Positions 1-9,074 of a stretch of 18,329 bases of DNA are shown here, in pieces. Source of the DNA: an uncultured Porphyromonadaceae bacterium (GTDB taxonomy: Bacteria > Bacteroidota > Bacteroidia > Bacteroidales > UBA11471); contig UQOX01000037.1 in assembly GCA_900542765.1 (NCBI GenBank), positions 1 through 18,329 on the forward strand, given 5' to 3'. A model generated the notes under the pieces. The model saw only the letters and a program-made list of their open reading frames with translations. It was not told where the DNA came from and ran no database searches. Positions within the stretch are counted from its first letter, which is position 1. The number at the start of each line of letters is the position of its first letter. A program made the position numbers and the translations under genes.

Positions 1-1860
<1,860 letters not shown>

Positions 1861-1949
1861 ATAAAAATAAGGTTGGTTTTATGTTTCGTAATAACAAATG
1901 AGCTATAAAAAATGATATATAAAAGTTCGTTTTTTTATTTTCGAAAAGA

Positions 1950-1980
1950 CAAAAATATAAGGAATATCGAGATGTGCAAA
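1950..1980 (-). promoter_or_regulatory. Bacteroidetes-type promoter of ppdK
   Basis: Read on the minus strand, TTTG (1980-1977) is followed by a 19-base spacer and TATTTTTG (1957-1950), an exact match to the Bacteroidetes TAnnTTTG -7 box. Transcription should begin near 1943, leaving an untranslated leader of about 80 bases before the ppdK ATG. The assignment rests on the consensus match and position only. Confidence 0.7.
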
Positions 1981-2051
1981 AAATAGTTTCGGCTATTTGT
2001 GAATAATGTTGTTTTTTGTCTGATATATGCGGATAATTGAAGAAATATCGC

Positions 2052-2059
2052 TACCTTTG
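2052..2059 (+). promoter_or_regulatory. Probable -7 promoter element of rlmD
   Basis: TACCTTTG matches the Bacteroidetes TAnnTTTG box exactly. No good TTG lies 19-21 bases upstream, so the -33 element is weak. A start of transcription near 2066 would exclude the upstream ATG at 2027 as the rlmD start and favours the TTG at 2093. The same octamer appears before tsaB at 14794. Confidence 0.5.
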
Positions 2060-2092
2060 AGCGAATTTGTTTTTATTCAAAATCTGTTTATT

Positions 2093-3502
2093 TTGGCTCG
2101 AAAAAAGAAAGAACTGCCTGTCTTTGAGCAGGTGGAGATAACCGATATAGCTGCCGAAGGAAAAGCGGTGGCGCGCGTCAACGATTTGGTGGTCTTTATT
2201 CCATACGGAGCCCCCGGAGATATTGTTGATTTGCAGATATTCAAGAAGAAACACAAGTATGCCGAGGGCCGCATCATTCACATGCACAAGAGTTCACCGT
2301 TGCGGGTAACCCCTTTTTGCGAGCATTTCGGCGTGTGTGGCGGTTGCAAATGGCAACACATTCCCTACGAATATCAGTTGCAGTATAAGCAGAAACAAGT
2401 TTTCGACAATCTTACACGCATCGGCAAAATACCCCTGCCCGAGTTCGACCCCATCAAAGGTTCGGCCCGCACGGAGTTTTACCGGAACAAGTTGGAGTTT
2501 ACCTTTTCCAACAAATCGTGGTTGACGATCGAAGAGCTGGCCGCTGCCGATGAAGGCACCGACCGCAATGCCTTGGGTTTTCATATCCCCGGCATGTTCG
2601 ACAAGGTGCTCGACATCAAGAAATGCTGGTTGCAAGATGATATATCAAACCGCATACGTCTGGCTGTGAAGCAGTATGCACTCGACCACGCTTATCCGTT
2701 TTTCGATTTGCGGGAGCAGTCGGGACTCATGCGCAACATCATCGTGCGCACGGCGTCGACGGGCGAGATCATGGTCATTGTTGTCTTTTTTGAAGACGAT
2801 GCCGAACGCATACGACCGCTCATGCAACACTTGGCCGATACTTTCCCGCAGATTACCTCCCTGCTTTATATCATCAATACCAAGGCCAACGATACCATCA
2901 CCGACCGTGACGTCTTCACGTTCCGCGGGCGTGATTACATTCTCGAAGAGATGGACGGCCTCCGATTCAAGGTTGGGCCCAAATCATTCTATCAGACCAA
3001 TTCGGCCCAGGCACATGAACTCTATAAGGTGGCGGCCGATTTTGCCGCCCTTACCGGAGAAGAATTGGTCTATGACCTCTATACCGGTACCGGGACGATA
3101 GCCAATTTCGTGGCGCGCAAAGTGCGCAAAGTCATCGGTATCGAGTATGTGCCCGAAGCCATCGAAGATGCCAAGGCCAATGCGGCTTTCAACGGCCTCG
3201 ACAATACGCTTTTCTATGCCGGCGACATGAAAGACTTGCTCACGCCGCAATTTATCGAAGAGCACGGGCGTCCCGATGTCATCATTACCGACCCGCCCCG
3301 GGCCGGCATGCACGACGATGTGGTGAAGACAATTCTTTTTGCCGCTCCCCGTCGCATCGTGTATGTGAGTTGCAACCCCGCTACGCAAGCCCGCGACCTG
3401 GCCTTGCTCGATGCCGATTATCGGGTGGCTCGCGTGCAGCCGGTCGACATGTTCCCGCACACGCACCATGTCGAGAATGTTGTGCTTTTGGAGCGAAAAT
3501 AA
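2093..3502 (+). CDS. rlmD: 23S rRNA (uracil-C5)-methyltransferase, RlmD/RumA family
   Basis: SAM-dependent enzyme of the TrmA/RumA family that makes 5-methyluridine in RNA; the exact target uridine in this phylum is inferred from the family (U1939 in the E. coli enzyme). In order: an N-terminal TRAM domain (VEITDIAAEGKAVAR), an iron-sulfur motif Cys-x5-Cys-x2-Cys (CEHFGVCGGC, about residues 76-85 from this start) with a further Cys in IKKCWLQ, the SAM loop DLYTGTGTIANF, the DPPRAGMH motif, and the catalytic Cys in YVSCNPATQARDL. I chose the TTG at 2093 (product beginning MARKKKELP) because it matches the N-terminus I recall for Bacteroides homologues, and because a TAnnTTTG box at 2052 lies inside the longer reading frame. 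The alternative ATG at 2027 adds 22 residues with no family counterpart. A terminator follows directly. Confidence 0.93.
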   Translation: MARKKKELPVFEQVEITDIAAEGKAVARVNDLVVFIPYGAPGDIVDLQIFKKKHKYAEGRIIHMHKSSPLRVTPFCEHFGVCGGCKWQHIPYEYQLQYKQKQVFDNLTRIGKIPLPEFDPIKGSARTEFYRNKLEFTFSNKSWLTIEELAAADEGTDRNALGFHIPGMFDKVLDIKKCWLQDDISNRIRLAVKQYALDHAYPFFDLREQSGLMRNIIVRTASTGEIMVIVVFFEDDAERIRPLMQHLADTFPQITSLLYIINTKANDTITDRDVFTFRGRDYILEEMDGLRFKVGPKSFYQTNSAQAHELYKVAADFAALTGEELVYDLYTGTGTIANFVARKVRKVIGIEYVPEAIEDAKANAAFNGLDNTLFYAGDMKDLLTPQFIEEHGRPDVIITDPPRAGMHDDVVKTILFAAPRRIVYVSCNPATQARDLALLDADYRVARVQPVDMFPHTHHVENVVLLERK

Positions 3503-3507
3503 GAAAA

Positions 3508-3550
3508 GGAAAAGAGAGGTTTTTGCCAAGACCTCTCTTTTCTCTGTTTT
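3508..3550 (+). terminator. Rho-independent terminator after rlmD
   Basis: The arm 3508-3523 pairs with 3528-3543 (16 pairs including two G-U pairs, core AAAAGAGAGGT/ACCTCTCTTTT) around the tetraloop TGCC. It begins six bases after the rlmD stop and is followed by a pyrimidine-rich tail ending in TTTT. The MFS gene begins only about 25 bases later, with no visible promoter between, so read-through may feed that gene. Confidence 0.85.
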
Positions 3551-3574
3551 AGGAAATCAAAAACAAGAAAGAAT

Positions 3575-4945
3575 ATGACCGAATTAATCAGAAAAAAACT
3601 CAACGACAGTCCCGTGGCACGCTGGACAGCCATGTTTATCGTTTCCTTTACCATGATGTGCGGCTATTTTATCACCGACGTGATGGCTTCACTCGAAGTG
3701 ATGTGTACCGCACCTGTTGCCGAAGGCGGCTTGGGGTGGAGCAGTTCTGAATATGGATTCTTCTCCGGAGCCTACGGGTACATCAACGTCTTCCTGTTGA
3801 TGCTCTTCTTCGGCGGTATCATTCTCGACCGTTGCGGCGTGCGCTTCACCGGCGTGATGAGTTCTTCGCTCATGTTGGGGGGAGCCTTGCTCAAATGGTA
3901 TGCCCTCTCTACCGATTTTGGTGATGCGACCTTCCTGGGCTATCATCTGCAAGTCGTCTTGGCGGCCTTGGGATTTGCCATCTTCGGTATGGGTGCCGAG
4001 ATTACGGGTATCACGGTGACCAAGGTGATTGTAAAATGGTTCCAAGGAAAAGAGATGGCTTTGGCCATGGGATTGCAGGTGGCGATGGCTCGCATCGGTA
4101 CCGCGGTGGCTTTGGCATGCAGCCTGCCATTGGCAAAAGCCATGGGGCATGTTTCTTATCCGGTGCTCTTTGGTGCCATCTGTCTGTGTGTGGGATTGTT
4201 GGCCTACCTTGTATATTGCGTGATGGACAAAAAGCTCGACCGTTCGCTCGAAGCTGTCGACAGTGACCCCGAAGAACGTTTCCACCTCAGAGACCTGAAA
4301 CTTATTTTTACCAACAAGGGTTTCTGGTTGATTACGTTGTTGTGCCTCATGTTCTATGCCGGGGTGTTCCCCTTCCTCAAATTTGCCACCAAACTCATGA
4401 TTGCCAAATATCATGTAGGAGAAGAGATGGCGGGTCTTATTCCGGCCATGTTGCCGTTTGGTACGATTCTGCTCACCCCGCTATTCGGTTCTCTCTACGA
4501 CCGCATAGGCAAAGGTGTCACGCTCATGATTATCGGCTCGGTGATGCTGACGCTTGTGCACTTGTTGTTTGCCTCACCGTTTTTGCCCACCTGGTGGTTT
4601 GCCATTTTTGTAATGGTGATTTTGGGGATTGCCTTCTCGCTGGTACCTTCGGCCTTGTGGCCCAGTGTGCCGAAGATTATACCCATGAAGCAACTCGGTT
4701 CGGCTTATGCCACGATATTCTATATTCAGAATATCGGTCTCTCCATGGTCCCGGTACTCATCGGTTGGGTCATCGAGACCTTTTCGACTCATACGGCTGC
4801 CGATGGGCAGGTGTCTTATGACTATACCTTGCCCATGCTCATCTTTGCCTCATTCGGAATCATTGCCATATTCCTCTCTTTGATGTTGAAAAAAGAAGAT
4901 GCCCGTTCGCACTATGGCCTCGAAGAGTTGAAAGCAAAAGAATGA
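3575..4945 (+). CDS. MFS transporter, substrate unknown
   Basis: A 456-residue inner-membrane protein of the major facilitator superfamily. Hydrophobic segments span the whole length, consistent with 12 helices in two halves. The loop signature G-x-x-x-D-R-x-G-x-R is clear at GGIILDRCGVR (residues 80-90), and its second-half echo is SLYDRIGKG. A charged central loop (DKKLDRSLEAVDSDPEERFHL) separates the halves. The overall style recalls the MFSD1-like group, whose characterised animal member exports dipeptides from lysosomes, but that similarity is only my impression and the substrate cannot be read from sequence. It lies between the rlmD terminator and a metallophosphoesterase gene 79 bases downstream. 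I see no dedicated promoter. Confidence 0.88.
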   Translation: MTELIRKKLNDSPVARWTAMFIVSFTMMCGYFITDVMASLEVMCTAPVAEGGLGWSSSEYGFFSGAYGYINVFLLMLFFGGIILDRCGVRFTGVMSSSLMLGGALLKWYALSTDFGDATFLGYHLQVVLAALGFAIFGMGAEITGITVTKVIVKWFQGKEMALAMGLQVAMARIGTAVALACSLPLAKAMGHVSYPVLFGAICLCVGLLAYLVYCVMDKKLDRSLEAVDSDPEERFHLRDLKLIFTNKGFWLITLLCLMFYAGVFPFLKFATKLMIAKYHVGEEMAGLIPAMLPFGTILLTPLFGSLYDRIGKGVTLMIIGSVMLTLVHLLFASPFLPTWWFAIFVMVILGIAFSLVPSALWPSVPKIIPMKQLGSAYATIFYIQNIGLSMVPVLIGWVIETFSTHTAADGQVSYDYTLPMLIFASFGIIAIFLSLMLKKEDARSHYGLEELKAKE

Positions 4946-5024
4946 TAGAGGTCCAAATGTAAATGACCCGGCGACGAAAAGCATTTCTATTATCTATGAA
5001 TCCCTTTTGTAAGCAGACTGCATC

Positions 5025-6221
5025 ATGAAATTTTATCTCATTCCCATGTTGATCGGGCTCTTGGTGATTATAGGTCCGGATATATGGATTTATTTCAAAA
5101 TCCGTAAACGCATAGCTCATTCCTATTTGCGTTATGTATATTGGTTGCCGGCATTCATCTTTGTGCTGTTTTTCTGTGGCATGCGGTTTTTCTCCAATGA
5201 TGTGCCCGATTATAAGCTCATGTCGCGCATAACCTGGCTGTTGTGGCTGTTTGCCCTCATATATATCCCCAAGACCCTGTTTACGATATTTGATATTGCA
5301 GGCAGGGCGTTTCGTCGAGTCAGTGCGAAGGTGGCACGTTGCATTTCCGGCGTAGGATTCGGACTTGCTATTGTCATGGTCGTGCTGTTTATATATGGGG
5401 CGTTTATAGGTCGCACGCGGGTGCATGTCAAAGAGGTCGAGATGACCTTTGCGCGCCTGCCCGTGCAACTCGACGGTCTCAAAATTGTGCAAATTTCGGA
5501 TTTGCATCTCGGTAATTGGGGCGATTATACCCGTGTCGTACGCAAGACCGCCGAGTTGATAGAGGGTTGTCGCCCCGATATATTGGTTCTCACCGGCGAT
5601 TTTGTCAATAATTTCTCGGCCGAGATTACGCCGGAGATTATAGATATATTTACCTCGATTGCTCCGCCGAAGTATGGCTCTTATGCCATATTGGGCAACC
5701 ATGACTATGGCGACTATTTTACATGGAAATCAGAAGAAGAAAAGTCTATCAATCTCGAACAGACGAAGAGCCGGATTAGAACGTGCCGGTTTGATTTGCT
5801 GCTCAATGAGTCGCGAACGATTGCCGTGGGCGATACGTCGTTCCTGTTGGTGGGCGTTGAGAATACCGGCAAACCGCCTTTCCATCAATATGGCGATTTG
5901 TCGCAAGCCCTTTCGGGTGCCGATACCACGCAGTTTACGGTACTCCTTTCTCATGATGCGTCGCATTGGCGTCAAGAGGTTCTCCATCATGATTTTATCG
6001 ACCTTACCTTCTCAGGCCATACCCATGCTGCACAATGCGGCATTTCCTGGGGCGGACTGCATTGGTCGCCTTCCTCTTGGATTTACGATGAGTGGGACGG
6101 CCTTTACCGTGAAGGAGAGCAGTTGCTGTATGTCAATCGTGGATTGGGGTATGTCGGCGTTCCCATGCGCATGGGCATGGAGCCCGAGGTTACTTGCATT
6201 ACATTGCGGTGCGCTCGTTGA
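5025..6221 (+). CDS. Membrane-anchored calcineurin-like metallophosphoesterase
   Basis: A 398-residue protein with about four N-terminal hydrophobic helices (near residues 3-23, 37-56, 69-89 and 106-127) followed by a binuclear-metal phosphoesterase domain. The metal-ligand motifs occur in the expected order: SDLHLG (D159, H161), TGDFVNN (D192, N195 or N196), GNHD (225-228), SHD (309-311) and GHTH (331-334). This is the YkuE/YaeI-like group; E. coli LpxH and YaeI members act on UDP-diacylglucosamine, but no substrate can be assigned here. The catalytic domain could face either side of the membrane. A dyad hairpin downstream separates it from the convergent operon. No start conflict: the ATG at 5025 begins MKFYLIPMLIG, a sensible first membrane segment. 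Confidence 0.92.
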   Translation: MKFYLIPMLIGLLVIIGPDIWIYFKIRKRIAHSYLRYVYWLPAFIFVLFFCGMRFFSNDVPDYKLMSRITWLLWLFALIYIPKTLFTIFDIAGRAFRRVSAKVARCISGVGFGLAIVMVVLFIYGAFIGRTRVHVKEVEMTFARLPVQLDGLKIVQISDLHLGNWGDYTRVVRKTAELIEGCRPDILVLTGDFVNNFSAEITPEIIDIFTSIAPPKYGSYAILGNHDYGDYFTWKSEEEKSINLEQTKSRIRTCRFDLLLNESRTIAVGDTSFLLVGVENTGKPPFHQYGDLSQALSGADTTQFTVLLSHDASHWRQEVLHHDFIDLTFSGHTHAAQCGISWGGLHWSPSSWIYDEWDGLYREGEQLLYVNRGLGYVGVPMRMGMEPEVTCITLRCAR

Positions 6222-6240
6222 AGATTCTTCCCTATAACGG

Positions 6241-6276
6241 CCGTGGGGCAATCCTCGATAAAGGATTGCCCCACGG
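6241..6276. terminator. Bidirectional hairpin between convergent genes
   Basis: A perfect 15-bp inverted repeat (6241-6255 with 6262-6276; arm CCGTGGGGCAATCCT) around the six-base loop CGATAA. It lies between the metallophosphoesterase stop (6221) and the stop of the convergent minus-strand operon (6306), so it can serve both. The uridine tracts on either side are short, so termination is probable but not textbook. Confidence 0.7.
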
Positions 6277-6305
6277 TGCTTTATGCCGGTTTTGTAAGGC
6301 CGTAA

Positions 6306-6572
6306 TCAATTGCCCGCTGAGTCATTGCCATTCTCTTTTTCCTCAGCGGTTTTTTGGGCGAGGGCATTGTCGCGTTTTTTCATCTCTTCACGGAATTTCT
6401 CACGGCGTTTCAATACAAAACGCAGTAACACGATGACCACGATGTTGGCCGAGAGAATGCCGAAAAATTCGGCGGGTTTCCCCTCGAATTGATGCCAACC
6501 GAATATTGCCAGCACGAGTGTGTAGATAAGCAATAGAAGCGATATGAGGTTGTATTTTTTCAATTTTTTCAT
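6306..6572 (-). CDS. Small two-helix membrane protein, unknown function
   Basis: An 88-residue protein that I do not recognise by name. It has two hydrophobic segments (about residues 9-25 and 37-54) joined by a short loop (WHQFEGKPAEFF), then a highly charged C-terminal tail rich in Lys, Arg, Glu and Asn. By the positive-inside rule the N-terminus (MKKLKKYN) and the tail should both be cytoplasmic. It is the last gene of the yicC-gmk-nadD operon, six bases after the exonuclease stop, so it is co-transcribed. Its size, clean ATG and tight spacing support a real gene. Confidence 0.75.
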   Translation of the reverse strand: MKKLKKYNLISLLLLIYTLVLAIFGWHQFEGKPAEFFGILSANIVVIVLLRFVLKRREKFREEMKKRDNALAQKTAEEKENGNDSAGN

Positions 6573-6578
6573 GGCGGG

Positions 6579-7223
6579 CTATTTTTGGATAAAACGTTTC
6601 TCGCTGTTCCTTGTTTTCTTGATGGGCCATATTTCGCGATATTCGGCGGGCAGCTCTTCGCCTTTGAGCGCTTTGTAGATGTGCAGGCAGGCCCAGGCAT
6701 CGGTGGCCGCGTATAGTTGTTGCGCGGTCGAGAGTTCCGGCGCTTCCCAGTTGGAGAGTTGTTGGTTCTTGGAAATCTTCTTCCCGAAAAGCAGGGCATA
6801 GATTTTTTGGAGACTCATCTCTTCGATGCCGAACGCCGTGGCATATTGTTGCAGTTCGAGGTAGTGGTGCGGTGTGAGGGGGGTGAGACGGCGCAATCCT
6901 GTGAAATCATCATTTAGTGACAATCCTATTTTCAGAATATCGGTCGATTCGAGAATCTGCCGTATGCCGCAAACGTCTTTCATGCGGCATATCCTGAACA
7001 GGTAGCATACGTCCCATGTCGATATTTGCACCAAGGCGACACTGTGTATCACGCCTTTCTTGAATGATGGACGCGTCTCGGTGTCGATGCCCACAACGCT
7101 CTCCTTTCTGAGGCTTTCCACGGCTGAAAAGGCTTCGTTTTCGGTATTGACGGTGACGATTTTTCCTGGAAATTTGATGATTTCCATGGCCGCCAGACTT
7201 TCTGTGCTGATTTGTGATGCCAT
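6579..7223 (-). CDS. 3'-5' exonuclease domain protein, DEDDy type (RNase D/WRN-like)
   Basis: A 214-residue single-domain exonuclease of the RNase D/WRN family that should remove nucleotides from 3' ends with two metal ions; RNA or DNA preference is unknown. The Exo I motif is IDTETRP (D47, E49), the Exo II Asp lies in IGLSLNDDF (D106 aligns best), and Exo III is YAATDAWACLHIY (Y171, D175), so all four acidic residues and the Tyr are present. It lacks the HRDC domains of RNase D, hence is a short form. The start chosen is ATG 7223 (MASQISTES): the open frame runs on to 7424, but that extension would overlap the DUF5063 gene and is out of character (long Thr/Ile runs). The gap to the DUF5063 stop is 19 bases. 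Confidence 0.9.
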   Translation of the reverse strand: MASQISTESLAAMEIIKFPGKIVTVNTENEAFSAVESLRKESVVGIDTETRPSFKKGVIHSVALVQISTWDVCYLFRICRMKDVCGIRQILESTDILKIGLSLNDDFTGLRRLTPLTPHHYLELQQYATAFGIEEMSLQKIYALLFGKKISKNQQLSNWEAPELSTAQQLYAATDAWACLHIYKALKGEELPAEYREIWPIKKTRNSEKRFIQK

Positions 7224-7242
7224 GTCGGGGAACGTGTGTGAT

Positions 7243-7896
7243 TTATAACCAGCGGTCGGCATCTTCATCATCGTCCGACCATGCCGATTGTCTTTTTTGA
7301 TAGAAGTTCTCGTTCTCGTCGTGATGATGGTCGTGCCCGTGATGATGGCCGCATTCACATTCATATTCGTCGTCGAGGAGGTCCGACGTGTTGTAATAGA
7401 TGCGGTGCAGGGCGGCCAGGGCATTCAACAGTTTCGCGCCCCAATAACTGGCAAATTCTTCCCGGCACTCGGTGAGGGCGGCGCGCATCGTATCTTCGTT
7501 TTCGGTGCGATAAGCCGAGATGCAGTCTTTCACGGCCTGATACAGGTCGGCCATGTCTTCGGCGATGCTGGCACCCAGCGGCAGGTCGCTGTATTTCATG
7601 TCGTCGCTTTGCACCACGAGGTAGGCGTCGTTTTCTCCCATCAGGCGTTCGATGTCGCCTCGCAGGTAATCATATTCGTCTTCGGTGACAAAGTGTTCGG
7701 GGGCGTCGAGATAGTCTTCGTTTTCTTCGTCGATGGGAAGAAGCGTGGCTTTGAGATAGAGCAACGGTAGCAGTTTGATGGCTGTCGATGCGAACTCTTC
7801 TTGTGTGAGTTGTTCCACGCGTTCGAGAAACGCGCAGAATTCGACGCCGACGGTCACGAACTCGACACTGTTTTTGGCGTATATGTATTTGTCCAT
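7243..7896 (-). CDS. DUF5063 family protein with His-rich C-terminal tail
   Basis: A 217-residue soluble, acidic protein recognised as the DUF5063 type found in Bacteroidetes; no function is established. The helical body (residues 1-175) has no catalytic motif I can name. Near the C-terminus (about residues 180-192) two Cys (CEC) are followed by a run with seven His (GHHHGHDHHH), then an acidic stretch (SDDDEDAD), suggesting metal binding. It sits in the yicC-gmk-nadD operon: its ATG is one base after the nadD stop, and the exonuclease follows 19 bases downstream, so translational coupling with nadD is likely. The position suggests a role in nucleotide or RNA metabolism, but that is only inferred from neighbours. 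Confidence 0.85.
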   Translation of the reverse strand: MDKYIYAKNSVEFVTVGVEFCAFLERVEQLTQEEFASTAIKLLPLLYLKATLLPIDEENEDYLDAPEHFVTEDEYDYLRGDIERLMGENDAYLVVQSDDMKYSDLPLGASIAEDMADLYQAVKDCISAYRTENEDTMRAALTECREEFASYWGAKLLNALAALHRIYYNTSDLLDDEYECECGHHHGHDHHHDENENFYQKRQSAWSDDDEDADRWL

Positions 7897-7897
7897 G

Positions 7898-8488
7898 TTA
7901 CTTCAAAATGTGTGTATATAATTTGTGTTCTTTGATGTATTTTTCGACGGGTTGGGGGAGGAGCCCTGCCGTTGATTGACCGTTGGCAATAAGAGCCCTT
8001 ATTCCGGTCGATGAAATTTCCATCATGGGCGCCTGCGTGAGGTGCACATGGCTCGGCAGGGTGGTGGCATCGACCTCATATCCGGGGCGGGGATAGATGT
8101 ATATGGGATAGTGGGCGATGATTTTTTCGGGCGACTTCCAGCGGTCGAAAATGGCCCAGTTGTCCGACCCGATGAGCAGCACGAAATCGACATCGGGATT
8201 TTGCCGGGTGAGTGCTTCCAAGGTGGTGATGGTGTATGAGGGGCGGGGCAGATGCATCTCGATGTCGCAATAACGGAGTTTCGGGTTGTCGCCGATGGCC
8301 AGTTGCACCATGTGGGCCCTGGTGGCATCGTCGAGCAGTGCGTCGTGTGATTTCAGCGGATTTTGCGGAGATGCGATGAACCATATTTCATCAAGGTCTT
8401 CTTTTTCGAGCATATAACGGGCTATGGCGATGTGCCCGTTGTGTATGGGGTTGAATGACCCCGAGAAGATGCCCACGTTTCTGTCCAT
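7898..8488 (-). CDS. nadD: Nicotinate-nucleotide adenylyltransferase NadD
   Basis: Transfers AMP from ATP to nicotinate mononucleotide, giving deamido-NAD, the step before NAD synthetase in both de novo and salvage routes. The 196-residue length is normal. The nucleotidyltransferase signature GSFNPIHNGH (residues 10-19) and the C-terminal ISSTGIR (158-164) identify the family; the inner motif LLIGSDNWAIFDRWKSPEKI is typical of NadD substrate binding. It lies between gmk (12 bases upstream) and the DUF5063 gene (one base downstream) and is co-transcribed with both. Confidence 0.97.
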   Translation of the reverse strand: MDRNVGIFSGSFNPIHNGHIAIARYMLEKEDLDEIWFIASPQNPLKSHDALLDDATRAHMVQLAIGDNPKLRYCDIEMHLPRPSYTITTLEALTRQNPDVDFVLLIGSDNWAIFDRWKSPEKIIAHYPIYIYPRPGYEVDATTLPSHVHLTQAPMMEISSTGIRALIANGQSTAGLLPQPVEKYIKEHKLYTHILK

Positions 8489-8500
8489 GATGATTTGCGC

Positions 8501-9070
8501 TTATTTACCCAGGAAATCTTGTATGATGTTCAATGCTTCGTTTTCGGCTGTTGTCAGGTCGTCGTTGATGATGACCCGGTCGAACTTCGATGCGAAACTC
8601 ATCTCATATTCGGCTTTGGCCAGTCGGCTTTCGATGACTTCGGGCGCATCGGTGGCACGGCCCACGAGGCGGCGACGCAACTCTTCGACGCTTGGCGGCT
8701 GGATAAATATCGACAACGCCCGTTCGCCGTAAAAACGTTTGATATTGACTCCGCCCACGACATCGACATCGAAGATGACATTCTTTCCCAATGCCGTGAG
8801 TCGTTCGACTTCGCTTTTGAGGGTGCCGTAGAATTTGTCGGTATAGACCTCCTCATATTCCAGGAAATCCCCGTTGGCGATGCGTCGGCGAAATTCGTCG
8901 GGTGTGAGGAAATAGTATTCGACTCCGTCTTTTTCGGTGCCGCGGGGGGCTCTCGATGTGGCCGAAATCGAGAAGGCAAGATTCAGACCCTGTGTGAGCA
9001 GGTATTGAATGATGGTCGATTTGCCCGAGCCCGATGGGGCAGAGAATATGATAAGTTTTCCTGTTTGCAT
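8501..9070 (-). CDS. gmk: Guanylate kinase
   Basis: Phosphorylates GMP to GDP with ATP, an essential step for GTP, dGTP and hence (p)ppGpp pools. The 189 residues match the family. The Walker A loop APSGSGKST is at residues 11-19. The GMP-binding segment ISATSRAPRG, then DGVEYYFL and GDFLEYEEV, is intact, followed by the lid region with FYGT. It starts four bases after the yicC stop, the yicC-gmk order common in many bacteria, and nadD follows. Confidence 0.98.
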   Translation of the reverse strand: MQTGKLIIFSAPSGSGKSTIIQYLLTQGLNLAFSISATSRAPRGTEKDGVEYYFLTPDEFRRRIANGDFLEYEEVYTDKFYGTLKSEVERLTALGKNVIFDVDVVGGVNIKRFYGERALSIFIQPPSVEELRRRLVGRATDAPEVIESRLAKAEYEMSFASKFDRVIINDDLTTAENEALNIIQDFLGK

Positions 9071-9074
9071 GGCC

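Noticed and set aside
4946..5024. Promoter of the metallophosphoesterase (TATCTATG at 4991)
   Set aside because: One mismatch in the -7 box and no TTG at a suitable distance upstream; evidence is too thin.
7318..7370. Repetitive-looking GATGATGG and CGTGATG tract, possible simple repeat or CRISPR-like element
   Set aside because: It is simply the His-codon run (CAT/CAC) of the DUF5063 tail read from the opposite strand; units are short and irregular with no spacers.
7224..7424. N-terminal extension of the exonuclease up to 7424
   Set aside because: It would overlap the DUF5063 gene in another frame, and the added peptide is a Thr/Ile/Arg-rich frame-shifted reading of the His-rich tail.
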